A stretch of 64,000 nt of DNA from Hydractinia symbiolongicarpus (GCF_029227915.1 NC_079887.1:19467650-19531649); one strand, 5' to 3'; shown: positions 1-13,019, numbered from the stretch's first letter. Notes: generated by a model from the letters alone, not told the origin. Numbers and translations are program-made.

Positions 1-2
1 AT

Positions 3-1692
3 GTACGGCGACGGAATCTTATTGATCGTGAAAGCCAAAAGCAACGTGATACTGACATTGAAATTATCAAAATAGCAGCTGAAATAATAAGAGAAGAGAT
101 CAGAAACATGCCGTTCACATATCCTATTTGGCCACCGACAGAAAGAAGCATACTATCCGAAAGTACTATCATTCCACCAAAGTTAAATCAATTAATTACA
201 TCTATTGTGAGCTCGATACCTCAACCTCACAAACGGAAACAGACAACTATAACTTCGATATGTCAGGACATTATATATAGCGCTTCAAATACTAAGCACA
301 AAACTTCAAAACATGTATTATTATCGCTTTGTACAAAAAGAAAAACGGGCTCGAAAGATTTGGTTAAATGGTTGAACAGATTTGGACATTGCATATCATA
401 TGACGAAACTGCATACCTGGAAACATTTTTAGCCAACGAAGAAATAAAAAATCAAATGGTGAAGTTTTATGTACCCTACTCCGTACAACCATCATCATTC
501 ATAACATTTGTTTGGGATAACAATGATATAAACCCGGAAACTTTAAGTGGAACGTCGATGCATTGTACCAATGGCATAATAGTTCAATTGAGAAGAGATG
601 ATATGGTTGATTTTGATAGCGAACGCATAAATTACGCAAAGCCACCAAGAAGAAGATCGTTCAAATATATACCTGATCAGCTGGAAGAGTACACTACCAA
701 GAAAAGGTGAGTTTCAAAATAAGTATGTAGCAAACTAACAAATGATCAAATTGACGTTATAACGACATTTGTAACGGTGTTTATGTGGTCATTATATAAA
801 TAACAACAGTTACGACATTTTTTAGATTCAACCCTATTTCAATGAAAAATGTTCGTCTTGACTCTATCGAAGATCATTTATCAACTTCCGCTTGTACCGA
901 GTCCATATGGGCCTTGTTACGCTTTCAAGCGAAACAAAATAATGTTCCACAGTCAATACCTGCATGGACCGGCTTCAACTATTTGCTTGATGGTGAAGTC
1001 ACACATCAAACTCATGAAATATCGTATTTACCAGCGATTAATGATTCTCCTACTAAGATGGATGTAGTTATGGAGCTTCTGGTTCAATCGAAAGTAAAAG
1101 CTGAAGCATTAGGATTGCTAGAAACAGACGTTGTTCTAGATCAAGCTATATATGCTAAAGCCGTAGAAATTCTTCAAGATCCTGCCAATGTGGAGCTAAA
1201 AACTTTCATTTCACTGAGGATGGGAGCATTTCACACTTCGTGTATTTTCATAGCTGTAATTGGTAAGCGGTTCGCCGATGGTGGTTTGCGTGACTTGATT
1301 ATTGAATCTAACATATTGGGTGAGTGTTCCTTTGTTTATATAAGTCCCATGAATTTGAGAGAAGTGTGAACCCTGCCTACTACCGAGAAATACGTGAGTC
1401 CTGTTCTTGTCAACGGTGAGAAACTAGAGATCATTTGGCTATTAAGACGACCTGCACCAGATGCTCTATTGGAAATGGTTTCTTGCTCTTGCCGTAAGTC
1501 ATCATCTTGCGCCAAAGAAACTTGTGTTTGTAGCTCGTACGATTTGCCTTGCACAGATTTATGCTCCTGTAACTGTGTTGATCAAGGATCAGACAATGAC
1601 GAGATAATTCTCGAAAATGATGTTGAAGTCGATAGTTCTGATGACGAAAGTGAGGATGACACAGAAGATGAAGAAACTTTATTTTCAGATTA
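3..1692 (+). pseudogene. 3' part of a spliced Cys-rich (CXC-like tail) family gene, interrupted
   Basis: The reading frame is already open at base 3, so the 5' end lies outside the window. Coding runs to about 706, where a GTGAGT donor follows. It resumes after a T-rich acceptor near 826 and continues to about 1320, where a second GTGAGT donor occurs. A third block (about 1388-1692) ends with a Cys-rich segment (SCSCRKSSSCAKETCVC...CSCNC) and a very acidic tail (DSSDDESEDDTEDEE). The middle block (SLRMGAFHTSCIFIAVIGKRFADGGLRDLI) resembles a multi-copy family I associate with cnidarian and other invertebrate genomes that also ends in a Cys-rich tail. That is family memory, not a search. The segment normally lying between the second and third blocks seems to be missing, so the copy is probably internally deleted. 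Function is unknown; a mobile-element passenger or expanded host family are both possible. Confidence 0.5.
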
Positions 1693-2072
1693 ACATTAAT
1701 ATTCTTGGTTTTTAAGTATATGTTAGATAATAAATTAGTTAGTGTATTTCCTGTCAAATATTCGATATTTTCTCATACAGAGGTTTGGTGACAAGATTTA
1801 TGCGCATTAATATCATAATTACGGAGCCGAAAGTAACTTCGGCGTTATTGAGTCCCATTTTGTTTTACATTTCGACAAAAAATGCTCACGGCAATATGTT
1901 TTCTGTGGGGTTTTATAGTTGTGGCTGTTAGCTTTTTTATGCTGTGACGTCATTTCTAAAAATAGGACAAGCAAGAAAATTCAAGAAGGCCAGTAAATGT
2001 TTTTTAAATGCTTTTATATATACGATTGTGCTGTGTGAATATCAGAAGTTCTCCTAAATTTCCCAAAATAAA

Positions 2073-4569
2073 TTAACTCAGCGCCCCGACTAAGTTCTTG
2101 ACTTTGCGATTATATCTTAAAGCCAATGCATCACGGAATTCGTCCTTTGATAAATCAAATCCTTGGTCTTTCAGGGGGAGGACAGTAAGCCAACTTGATG
2201 CGCCTTTTTCGCAATTCTGAGAAAGAACTCTTGACAATTTATTATCAAGTTCACTGATTACATTCTCACGTTCTTGTCTCTGTAAGGCTGTGACTAATTC
2301 CGTTCTGTCATGGCGAACTTGTCTTACAGTTTCTTTTGAAGGGATGTCGTTACCTTGAGATACAATCACTTCAACAAGGGGTGCAGATATGGCCAATGAT
2401 GAACTACAATCAATTTTCGCTTTTTGAGTCAACACAGGTATGCCCATTCCGTCATCTCGAATTGGTAATTTGAACAGTTTACGATCAGTTTCAGATATGG
2501 TCTCTCCAAACAAAGCAGGCAGGAATTCGTCCTCGATGACTTTATCAAGTGGTGTGAGGAAATCCTCCATATTTGGAATAGTTCTCATAAAATAATTGAA
2601 TTTATGCATTTCGCCATGAGTATAAGCAGCAAATGCGGCTTGTGGTTCGCTAATTGCGATCTCAGCTAATTTTCTCATTTCATTGCACCACTGATCCACT
2701 TTTTCCGTTGCATACTGCTTTTTATAATCTGCACTACCAATTACAGCTCCTAAGTGACGTTTTCCATCTATTGTGTATTTAATAGAGGAGCCACTAAATT
2801 CTTTTTTAGCAAGTTCGAGTACCCTATCGTCCTTCGCTATTAACCACGATTTCGATTCATTAGCATTGTATCCGTATTTGCGTCCTTCAGATATCACTAA
2901 GTTCCACCATCGGAGTAAACCGTTCACAGTGCCAGCACCTGTAGCATCGTCCGCCAACCAGACCTGCTTTACGGAAGCGATAGATCTCAATCGATCCTGT
3001 ATAATAACGGTACTGATCGCGTAAGAGGACATAGCAAGATTGTCTCCCTGAGTTGTGCCTTCTTGTGATAATAACTCAGTTTCATTTCGTACAATAAGTC
3101 TCGATGCCTTTCTGTAGGTATTGATTAGTATCGTGGCAAAGTGTGGACAAGTATATTGTACATTATGAAGTGCAACATTACGATTTAGTGTGTTGAACGC
3201 ATTACTCGCATCTACCAGTATGACAGCCTCGCATTGTTCAGTCTCGAAAATAGTTCTCATCGCATGAATAGCAGCTTCGGCGCCACTTTCGACACCTGTG
3301 GCGACTTGAAGTGGACCTGCGGCTATTTGTATGTCTTTTTTGAGAGTCCAGCCGATGGCTTTGCCCATTATACGGCGCAACGTCTCACCAACTCCAATGG
3401 GTCTGACACCAGGGTTTTTGTTCAACGGGATTAAATTACATGCGACAAGAGAATCGATTGTATTAGGGTCTACAATTGTGGTAGCTAATTTTCGAGTCAG
3501 AGTTGCGATTTGTTCTCGAAGCTCTTTTCCTTCCTGTTTGAACTTGTTGTTAACCAGCATATTTTTAAATTGGTCGGCATCCATCTTTGAAGGTCCTGCT
3601 GCACCTCGTGTTTGCTTTGCAGCTATTCTTATGAGGTCTTCGTTGATGTTGTCGAAGTATGAATCTTGCAGCTGATTTAATGGTCCTTGTAATAAACTAT
3701 TTGGTAGTATAGTAGCTGGAGACGGATGTTTTGCTCGAAGTTCTCTTATTGTCTCGTCATCAGCAGGTAACACGCCAGAGTCATTATTTTCAAATAGAAA
3801 TTTTATGGCTGCGCTGACCTTTCCCTCCATCATAAGCAGGTAACACGCCAGAGTCATTATTTTCAGATAGAAATTTTATGGCTGCGCTGACCTTTCCCTC
3901 CATCATAAGGTTTGCAAAAATTCGGGAAACGTCTGCTTCGGTTCTCATTTTACTACTTCCAAGTCTTTTCTGAATGGTTCGTCCCTCTTTTAACAGTAGT
4001 GTAATATTTCCTCCTCTCCAGAGTTGTAAACGTTCGTCTAATTTTGCAGCGTGTTCTTTCGCTTTACTTTGTCTGGAGGGTTTTTGAAGAAGCAGACTAG
4101 GCAAGACCATGAACGTTTTAATGGAAACGGGTTTTAACTTCGTGTCTCTGTTAAATTGGTCTAGCCAATAGGACGATTCGCGTATGAAAACCTTCCCAGC
4201 TTTTCCAGACGGGAGCATGAAAAGATTTTTACGCCATTTAATGATCTCGTTGTATGCGTTATTTAGCTGAGTTTCATAAACGTCTGCTGGTATACCGTTT
4301 ATATTAACATCCCGTGCTAGGTTTTCCGGTGTATATAAGGGTAAATATGGTTGAATAACGTCTTCGTGTCTGATGTGTAAAACGTCGGCTTCTAGCAGAG
4401 CAGTGGTGGTTTCTATTTCCTCATCATCATTTGTGTTATAAGAGTCGTTAAGCAATCCATTAACACGTCTTATGTACATTAACTCTTTCCTTTTACATGA
4501 GCCACGGTGTATGTTCAGTCCTCGGAGACTTTCAAATTGCCTTTTGCATAAATCACACGTTTGAACCAT
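2073..4569 (-). pseudogene. Reverse transcriptase of a non-LTR-like retroelement, frameshifted
   Basis: The ORF begins at an ATG near 4569 with a zinc-finger-like segment (CDLCKRQF...HRGSC), as in the N-termini of several retroelement proteins. RT signatures follow: NPGVRPIGVGE, motif A VDASNAFNTLNR, motif B GTTQGDNLAMSSYA and the catalytic WLADDATGAG. After the RT comes a thumb/linker region ending in ASSWLTVLPLKDQGFDLSKD. In related elements that region leads into a Cys/His motif and restriction-like endonuclease, but here a stop cuts it off at 2073. A 73-bp tandem duplication at 3764-3909 breaks the frame, so two overlapping ORFs (2073-3857 and 3790-4569) are seen. The RT identity is firm from the motifs. 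The clade (RLE-type, R2/HERO-like) is a guess. Confidence 0.82.
3764..3909. repeat. 73-bp tandem duplication inside the RT gene
   Basis: The block beginning GTAACACGCCAGAGTCATT and ending CCCTCCATCATAAG occurs twice with a period of 73 bp (anchors at 3768 and 3841) and one visible substitution. Because 73 is not a multiple of three, it shifts the reading frame and duplicates the peptide around MMEGKVSAAIKFL. Confidence 0.95.
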
Positions 4570-4833
4570 GCTCTCATAAGAAATATGTTTACATGAAATG
4601 ATTCAAGAAAGTTTTAAATCATAAGTATTTTGACGCGAGATCTTCGTTGTTAGCCCATTTCACTTCGTTAATATTTGCGGAAAATAACTTCTGTGTACCA
4701 TTAATAAGGAATATAGCCTTCTTCTCTCGATGTTCTCCGTTGAAAATCACAATTTAACCAGTTTCTCTTAACCACTTGAAAACACGTCCTCCTCTTAATT
4801 AATGCTTAAACTCCATAAAAGATGCTATATTTT

Positions 4834-7400
4834 CTTTAATAGAAAATCTCTTACAACTCAAAGATTGCGTATACTCAATATATCTAAGATAAGTATCATA
4901 TTAGTCCAGGAGTATAGAAAATATTGAGGTGCAAATATTTCAAATTCAATATCTCAAAAAAAGTCTTAAATTTATCTCAGGTCAATATACAGTGAATCAT
5001 GTTAGCAGAATTATGTGCCAATACAAGTATTTAAACAATTGGTCATAACGCCATATCATTTTTTGATAAATCTGATATTAAATTGGTTCCAATGACAACA
5101 ACATTAAAAAGTCAAGATATAGAAATAATCAATATATATAATCAATAACTATAGCTAATCAATCGAGAAAGGCAAAAACATTTATTAAAAAATGCCTTTT
5201 TTTGGTTTCTTGTGCCTACCAGGTCTATCAACACAAAACTGTTTACCATAAAGTGATAGATCTATTACAAAAAATAAAGCATTTTTGGGCTCTATAAATG
5301 AAAGTTATAAATGTATGCAACTCCCCCCTCCACGACTCAAAGATTACCTATTATAAATACTCAATATAGCTAATATCATATACTGTTGTAGGTGCAAGAT
5401 AATTATGTTATTTCTAGCCCTGTCCAGGATTTCAACCTGGATCTCTCATTTGCATGAGTGTCATAGCTATTAGACCAGCAGGGCATAAATATATATATGT
5501 ACAAAACTTTACAGGTGAATATTATATACACTTAGGAATTTACACCACACATCCTAATTAATTAACCTTTTGAGAAATGCTGGTTAAGCCACAAGTAACT
5601 GTGTTACCTGGCGTAAAACGCTTGTTGGAACAGTTAATACAAATTGTAAACTGTACCACACATTCAGGTGGAGCGTCTTAGTACAGGTGTGCATTATATC
5701 GTAAATCCAGTGAAACACACAACATTTAAGCTGTTTCTGGTGTAATTATATTTTTCAGATTCAGAAAATATATTTCCTTCAACTTTAGCTGGAATAAAAA
5801 CACAATTTACATATTTTGCCATGTCATAGCGAAAACAGTCAGAAAACCTTTTTTATTTTTGACAAAATGTTTCAGGTGAAACTTAACATATATATGTACT
5901 TTAATCTGTGGTGCGTTATTAGTATAGGTAAACAAACCCTTTCAAAAAAATTTAGCACAACTTCTGTTAAATAGAAACACAGGTAATAGCTTGTCGTTAA
6001 CACTAGGCTGAGTGATTAGTACAGATATACTGTTGCGCACATATACGTTTCGACATAATACCATTTTCCGAAAAACTATCCTAACTCCGGTTCAACTAAA
6101 CAGACAGAACAATCATTCAGCAAATTTATTTTGCGGAAAAGTTTTTGTAACCTGTAAAAATAAAAACACATTTTAAAACCTGTTTTTACACTCCTAAAGC
6201 AAAAAGAATCCTGCAATATTTTATGGGAAAGGTTCTTGTGCATGATCAAAATTTAATCGTGAAATCGGATAGGCGTAATACATTTTTTAAAAAAACTTTA
6301 CTGCAACTTCGGTTTAAATAAAAACAGTGGAAATAGCTGTTGTAACCCTGCATGACAATAGGATAAAAAATTCTTATTTCCAACTGAAGAGAAACTTCAA
6401 AATAATAGCACTTAATTAGGCTACTGGACTTAAGCTTGATATCCCGCATTGGTGTAAAAGATCAGGGCATAAATTAGAAAATGCTAAAAAAGGTTAAACG
6501 GAAAAAGAATGGTGTCCGACATCAGTGTACAGTTCGGGTCAAGTTACAAAAACGGAAAATATTTCTTTATCGGGAAATTATTTTCTGGCTCAAAAATTAT
6601 GAGATTTCCCGAACAGGAAATTTTTTCCTTTTTTCTGAAATTTGTTCTGCTTGAACCCAAACAATGAATGATTATTCAGTAGGTGTTGATGATTGCACGA
6701 GAACCACTTGTCAGAATTTACATAAATGCCTCGGTGATGTAGACATTAAAAAAGTTTCCTGACATATATATAGCTATATATATATTGAAATAATTTCCAT
6801 TTCTGTAACTTGAGCCGCACTGGTGTATGCTCAGCGGCAGGGTTAAAAAAGTTACGGGAACGTAACGTACTATTTGCAGAATATGTAACTAGCTAGCTGT
6901 TTTTTTGCTGACTTTATGGTTCTTGGTTTTTGGTATGAAATTGCCAGAGACAACAAATTTTGTGCACAATTGTAGCTAGAACGAGCTATGTGATGGGACA
7001 TTTCCCAGAGGATATAGCTAGAAAATCTGTCTGAAATGAATTTTTCTATGCTAGAGCTAGCTAGCTATTTCACTGATTTTATGCCAGCAAAAATAGCTAA
7101 TTTTATGCTAGCAATATTGGTAGTTTTATCCCAGCTAAGTAGTAATTTTATGCTAGCTTTGTAGCTAGTTTTTTTTTGGTAGCTTTCTATAGCTAGCTAT
7201 GTTTGCTCCATTTTCTAACCAGCTAAAAGTCTTAAAAAGCTAGCTAGCTATATATGCTATTCAAGTTCTGTTATCATTCCAGCTAAGTCGGTAGTTTTAT
7301 GTTAACTAGCCTTATGTGTGACTGAGAATAAGAAAGGGTTCATTACATGTAAAAAAGAGTGATATACTAGCTGGCTAAGCATACCTTTTCTTCGTTTTCT
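4834..7400 (+). repeat. Unclassified interspersed repeat, family A, copy 1
   Basis: This non-coding stretch is closely matched at 60963-62846 and, in two halves, at 11545-12155 plus 17093-18945, all in the same orientation. It starts near TTTAATAGAAAATCTC and ends near CTTTTCTTCGTTTTC. Inside are a tRNA-like module (5417-5484), several AT-rich blocks, the phrase GCCGCACTGGTGTATGCTCA, and a GCTAGC-rich tail at about 6880-7320 with near-repeats of GCTAATTTTATGCTAGC. No ORF longer than about 70 codons was found. It is probably a non-autonomous mobile element or a satellite-like interspersed repeat; no terminal repeats or target duplication were recognised for this copy. Confidence 0.75.
5417..5484 (-). 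other. tRNA-like module of family A (copy 1)
   Basis: On the minus strand this folds roughly like a tRNA, with a GCCCTG/CAGGGC acceptor-like stem, a short D-arm around GGTCTAATAGCTATGAC and a T-arm of CCAGG/CCTGG. The anticodon loop is only 4-6 nt and the B-box is mutated (GGTTGAAAT rather than GGTTCAAAT). It is more likely a tRNA-derived promoter module or pseudogene than a working tRNA. Confidence 0.55.
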
Positions 7401-7584
7401 TGAACAGGCCCTTTCGTTGCGATATAGCTTAGATTAACGAAATTTCAACACCTGACATGTGCGTAATAACCTCATAATTTGCTGCATGGCTATAATATTT
7501 GAATAAAATCAAACGAGTTTGATTTTAATAATATTGTTGGTGATCTGGTTTCGAATGCCTTTTGTTTGTGTGACAATAGATCTA

Positions 7585-10500
7585 TTTTTTTTTTCTTTTT
7601 TTTTTTAAAGTAGTAAATACATTTATTTGTTAAGTTAGATTACAAAAAATAAACTTTAAAAAAAAAAATTGTCTAGAGTATAAATAATGCAATAATCTAA
7701 CCTAACAGGAGAGCTAGTCAAATAGATAAATCTAATCAAGAACTAGCCTGTCAACAAAAAAAATAAGATAGACATATATATTATACGTGGTAGAAATAAA
7801 TTAGAAGACAAAGACAAAACAAACAAAAAAACACAAGAAAAACAAACAAAAAATCAATAAATGAAATAAGATAAACAAAAATTAAACAAAATTAAATAAA
7901 AAAATATAGCTATATATATACAAAAAATGAATAACTAATTAAACTTAAATTTAAATTTAAGTGTAGCAAATAAATTATTAGTTTATATATATCCCTTATA
8001 AGTATTTACTTAACAATTGATTTGTAATTATTTTTTTGCACAGGTTTTTGGATAGTGATGACAGCTTTTTATCACTGTGTTGGTTATTAATTGTATTCCA
8101 GCAACGGATTGATTGATATTTTATACTATAAATTCCATACCGAGTGGTACTAACATTTGGAAGTATTAGGTTATTGTTTGATGCATTTCTAGTATTATGG
8201 GTATGAGTATTTGCAACCAGAGTGAAAATGCCTTGCAGAGGTTTAGGCAAATTTTTATGATAATGATCATACGCAAATAAAAAGTCTTTCAGCTTAATTG
8301 TGTCAGGAAAAGTAAGTATTTTGGATTTATTAAATAATAGAGAAGTAGGGCTGTTTGCAGGTTTGAAGTTCATAATTTTAATTGCTTTATTTTGAAGGGA
8401 GATAATTCTATTCAGGTAGGTGCTTTTGTTATATCCCCATATTTGACATCCATAAGTTAGATGTGATGAGAAGATAGCATGATATATATTAGTTAAAATA
8501 TTATAGGAAACATAGTGTCTTATTTTAGATAATATCCCAATGGATCTGGATAGTTTTACTTTAAGATTATCTATGTGTATATGCCATTTTAAATGTTTGT
8601 CCAGAGTGATCCCTAAATATTTAATAGATTCAGAAGGTAAAATTTTATGGCCGTTGATTTTTATTTTGATATCATAGTCAATAGATTTGTTTGGATGGGT
8701 AAAAAGGATGATTTCTGTTTTACTAGCATTTAGGGATATTTTGTTGGCCCAGAGCCAGTTGCAAAGGAATCTTAGATCAAGGTTTAATTGCTTCCTTATT
8801 GATTTTAAATTATCACTAATTGTCAGTAAGTTAGTATCATCTGCAAAATGGTGGACTGTTGAGTATTTAATTGCATTGTTTAGATCATTATTATAAATTA
8901 GAAATAGTAAAGCTCCAAGTACAGACCCTTGGGGTACTCCTATTGTTATATTTTGGACATTTGAATTAAAACCATTTATTGAAGCATATTGTTTTCTGTT
9001 ACTAAGGTATGATCTGAACCAGGAGTTAGATAGTCCTCTAATTCCATAATTTTCAAGTTTTTTTAAAAGGATTGTATGATCAACAGTGTCAAATGCCTTT
9101 TGTAGGTCAATGAATGTGCCACATGCAAAGTTGTTGAAATCTAAAGTTTCTCTTATTTTCTCTGTAATACTGAAGAGTGCATTATTAGTGGAATGATTTT
9201 GTCGAAAACCAAATTGTAGATCATAAATACAATTGTGATAGTCTAAAAAATTGTATAATCTGGAGTGCATGAGTTTTTCAAAAATTTTATTAATATTAGA
9301 GAGGAGTGATATTGGGCCGTAATTGTTACATTCTAGACTGGATCCTTTATTTTTATATATAGGTATAATTTTTGAATTTTTAAGTTATCTGTATAGATAC
9401 CAGTCGAAAATGATAGATTTATTATCTCGCATAGGGGTGTTGATACTTTGAATTTAATAAGTTTAAAAATATTGCTGGGTATACTAAAAGGTCCGTTTGT
9501 TTTATTTTCATTTAAAGAAGATATCAGTGGTATTATTTCATTTTCAGTAGTAGGATTGATAAAAAAAGAATTGTGATTTGCGTCATTAAGGTAATTATGG
9601 AATGGTTTATTAGAATGTGAAATTTTATTTTGAAGTTTTACTCCTACTGTGGAAAAATAGTTATTAAAGCAGTTAGCAATATCAACAGGATTATTGTTAA
9701 TTTTATTGTTAATTTTTAGGCTAGTAGGAACAGTGGATTTCATTTTGGATATGCTAATAATGGTTTTGATTCCGTCCCAAGTTTTTCTAATATTATTCGA
9801 GTTTTCAATAAAATATTTTTGATAATGTTGTTTTTTACTTTTTCTGATCAAATCAACAATTAAATTTCTGTATTGTTTATAATTATTGTGTAAAATATTT
9901 TTATAATTATCATTCTTTCTGTAATTTATGAATTTTTTCAGTAATTTATCTCTTATAGTGATAGATTTACATATTCCATTTGTAATCCATGGTTTAGATT
10001 GTTGCTTGTATTGTTTTTTTGACATCTTCTTTAAAGGTATATGCTTATCTAATAATTGGTTTATTGCATGATTAAATTTATCAAATGAATAATTAGGATT
10101 ATTTTTACTCAGAGAAATTTCATTTTCCCAATTAATTTTAGTTAGGTCAAGTAGAAATGCTTCTTCGTTGAATTTTGAATAGTTTCTTTTATAAATATTT
10201 TGTTTTTTAGAATTGGATTTTATGTTCAAATTTGGAACCAATAAAAATTGAAGTAAATGATCAGATATGGATAAAGTTAGGTTTCCTGAGACACAATTGG
10301 AAAATTCAAGACAGTTCGAAAATATGTTATCAATTAGCGTTTTAGATCTTGGTGTTATTCTTGTTGGTAGTGTAATATGTGGTATAGAGAGATTTGAAAA
10401 CATATTATTAATGAAATCTGAACTTTGGTCGTCTTTACTGATGTTGAGTAAATTTATATTAAAATCACCGGATATAAAAACACTTTTGTCTTCATTCATA

Positions 10501-10716
10501 GTTTTGTTAATTATTGGTTGAAAATAGTTAGAGTTAAAATCATCAATTGACATTCCTGAATGTTTGTACACACAGCCTACAATTGTATTTTTTTTACGAG
10601 GACTAATTATTTCAATAAATATAGATTCTAATTCTTTAGATTTGTATATATTCAGATCATCTCGAATCTTACAATTAAAGTGATTGAAGTGATTATTATC
10701 TGCTAGCGTTGTTGTG
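7585..10716 (-). mobile_element. 5'-truncated LINE (non-LTR retrotransposon) with poly(A) end
   Basis: The element reads on the minus strand. Its 3' end is marked by a T-run at 7585-7606 (poly(A) on the element strand) followed by an AT-rich 3' UTR up to 7995. Coding sequence runs from about 10716 to 7996. The 5' end is lost inside the endonuclease domain, the usual sign of incomplete target-primed reverse transcription. It sits just after family A copy 1. No clear target duplication was identified. Confidence 0.85.
7996..10716 (-). pseudogene. LINE ORF2: APE endonuclease C-terminus plus reverse transcriptase
   Basis: The first half keeps the end of an apurinic-type endonuclease (SGDFNINLL and the SDH motif in LSISDHLLQFLL). 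The frame is already open upstream of the first Met at 10571, back to about 10716. The second half has classic RT motifs: LQFGFRQNHSTNNAL, GTFIDLQKAFDTVDH, IGVPQGSVLGALLFLIYNND and the catalytic HFADDTNLL. The C-terminal region ends near LSKYL at 7996. A frameshift near 9360 separates the halves: the upstream frame stops at 9333 and the downstream frame stays open through the junction. The order EN-RT and motif style fit the Jockey/CR1-like group of LINEs. The RT assignment is firm, the clade is not. Confidence 0.9.
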
Positions 10717-11544
10717 GCAACGATGTTATGAAATTAAATGAAATTATAACGATATTTTAACAAATTATAAGTACATTGTAGAAAAATTATAACTGTATTA
10801 TAGAATATATTTAATGATATTATACAAGTAGTGTATCCTGGCCTTAACTAACCTGCAATGTTAAAATACAACTCAATAAATAAAAATAAAATTCATGAAT
10901 AATTAATTAGTTCTGCTAAATATAGCTTTAGTCTACGTGCTTGAAAAATTGTACAGAAAGAAATGACGTAACATCAAAGATGGCCCATTATAAGACGATC
11001 TTCATTATGCTACACTGCACGAGCTTAACTTTCGATAGCATATAAACTTTAAAATAAAGTATTGTTCATTGGATAATAAAACAATCTGTTGCACTGTTAG
11101 GATTCTTATTGGTTTAAAACTCATTTTAGCCTCGTTCTCAGAAAAAATCTTTAGCCTGGATAAGTTTCGGGCGTCCAGCCTAGCTGCACTGTCTCTATCT
11201 ATCTCCCTATCTCTTCAGGCGATTTTAAAGATTCCGCGTTCGCTGGCGGAAATCAACAAACACTCCTTTGCTATGCTCCTTAATAAACATGTTGTCTCGG
11301 TTACTAAAAACTGTACTTAAAGAATGACCATATAAAATTTTGAGTAACTAAGATTTTCATGTCGAAAATGGAAATTTGATGTATAGGAACGAAATCTTAT
11401 ATAGAATGCTATATACTCTCCACCGTCCTTCCTTTTCCCTATCATTTGTTGGCTTATTTAATGAGGAAATGGGCTCCGCTACGCTCCGTGCACTGGCGCG
11501 CACTTTGCTTTGCTCCGCAACTGGTTTAGAAAGTGTTTCGGAGA
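10717..11544. other. Non-coding AT-rich spacer
   Basis: No gene is supported here. A short open stretch at 11069-11320 on the plus strand has no recognisable motif. The sequence around 11460-11540 is richer in GC (GGGCTCCGCTACGCTCCGTG) and resembles a short phrase near 53170 (GTAGCGGAGCCC, inverted), suggesting dispersed repeat debris. Confidence 0.5.
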
Positions 11545-12155
11545 GTCCAGGAGTATAGAAAAATTGAGCTGCAAATATTTCAAATTCAATAGCTCAAACA
11601 AAGGTCTTAAATTTATATCGGGTCAATATATATACAGTGAATGTTAGCAGAATTATGTGCCAATACAAGTATTTAAACAATCAATCATAACGCCAAAAAA
11701 ACTAAAATTTTTTGATAAAACTGAGATTAAAAGTTAACTTGGTTCCAAAGACAACAACATTAAAAAGTTAAGATATAGAAATAATCAGAGATGTTCATGA
11801 AAAAGGCAATATTTTTACCTGGTTGTTGTAGGTGCAAGATAATTATGCTTTTCCTAGCCCTGTCCAGGATTTGAACCTGGATCATTCATTTGCATGAGTG
11901 TCATAGCCATTAGACCAACACGGCATGAATATAAATATATATATATATGAAACACTTTACATGTGCATCTTATGTATGCTCACATAGCCTTTTTACTAAC
12001 TAGGCAGGGGGACCTGGCGTTGATTATATCTGGTTTAGTCACAAGTAACTATAACACCTGGCGTTAAACGTAATGTAGAGCGATTTATACGTTTTGTATA
12101 CTGTGCCACACATTCATGAGGAGCACTTTAGTACATGCAGTATATGATAAATTAT
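11545..12155 (+). repeat. Family A repeat, copy 2, left part
   Basis: Sequence from GTCCAGGAGTATAGAAAAATTG onward parallels 4909-5700 and 61035-61590, including the tRNA-like module. Homology stops at TATGATAAATTAT (12143-12155). The same 13 bases reappear at 17093-17105, where family A homology resumes, so the copy was split by a later insertion. Confidence 0.75.
11857..11924 (-). other. tRNA-like module of family A (copy 2)
   Basis: This copy has an intact B-box-like GGTTCAAATCC and T-stem CCAGG/CCTGG on the minus strand. Its acceptor stem is damaged (CGGC instead of GGGC). It lies at the same relative position as the modules at 5417 and 61339. Confidence 0.5.
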
Positions 12156-12531
12156 TAATTAGGAAAAAAAATCATTTTCAAAAGAAGTAAACTACGCCTC
12201 ACAACATTGATAAAAATACTCAGGAAAACACATGACACAAGTGAACGCTAAGCTTAGTTTTCATTTTGCGTTAATTTTTTCGCGCTAATGTTTGACCTCA
12301 GAGTTAATCATATTGGGTATTTAGCGCAAGGAAGTTCTTATTTTGCATTAAAATTGTATCTTACACTCCCTCCATTTCTTATTTTTTTACCACCTTCCGT
12401 TTAGTAAGAACATTATCAATATTTTTAAACCCTTTTCGTGTATTAATAATAACTATTTAACTTATATACAACCAACCAATATATATACAATATATATACA
12501 ATATTTTTATTTTATTTTTTTATTTTTAACA

Positions 12532-12890
12532 CAGTAGATAGATAGATAGATGTGCATATTTTACATGGCTAGCCTCACAAATATCGAGGGATATACCCTG
12601 TCTATTATTTCCAGGAGGGGCCATGGCTTAGATGGAGAGTCCTAGAGTATTTAATGCTCATTTTGAGCTACGCAGACCCAATTAGTAGGGCCCACGCTCT
12701 ACTAGATAACTCCCGGCAACATCCAACGGCCCACACAGTGTGCCATCTCCCCAATTTCCCTCACATGGCTTGGGTTAACCCGGGGCTATGGTAACATTCA
12801 CTCGCCCATGTTGAATCGCCGTCAAGAGGAATCGAACCCCGGTCTCCCGCACAGAGTACGAAAGCTATAACCACTAATCTACGGCGCCAC
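12532..12890 (-). mobile_element. tRNA-derived SINE, copy 1
   Basis: Read on the minus strand it starts at about 12890 with a tRNA-like head. A box-A-like stretch (TAGATTAGTGGTTATAGC) and a perfect box B (GGTTCGATTCC) are separated by about 30 nt. A conserved body follows, including AGACAGGGTATATCCCTCG. The tail is a (ATCT)n simple repeat at 12537-12552. A diverged copy in the same orientation is at 40728-41000. SINEs of this layout are transcribed by RNA polymerase III and mobilised by a partner LINE; the partner is not identified here. Confidence 0.8.
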
Positions 12891-13019
12891 ATAAATAAAT
12901 AGTATAAATCCAAATCTTTCCAGTCAGGTCAAAACTCCAATGTAAAATAATATTAACACACAGGAATGCTGGAAATGATGAACGACTGCATTTGTAATTG
13001 AGTGATAAAATTATATTTA

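Noticed and set aside
3331-3675. Plus-strand open frames opposite the RT gene
   Set aside because: Antisense to RT motifs, with no motif of their own.
11069-11320. 83-codon plus-strand ORF rich in Leu and Ser
   Set aside because: No domain, splice context or conservation cue; likely chance.
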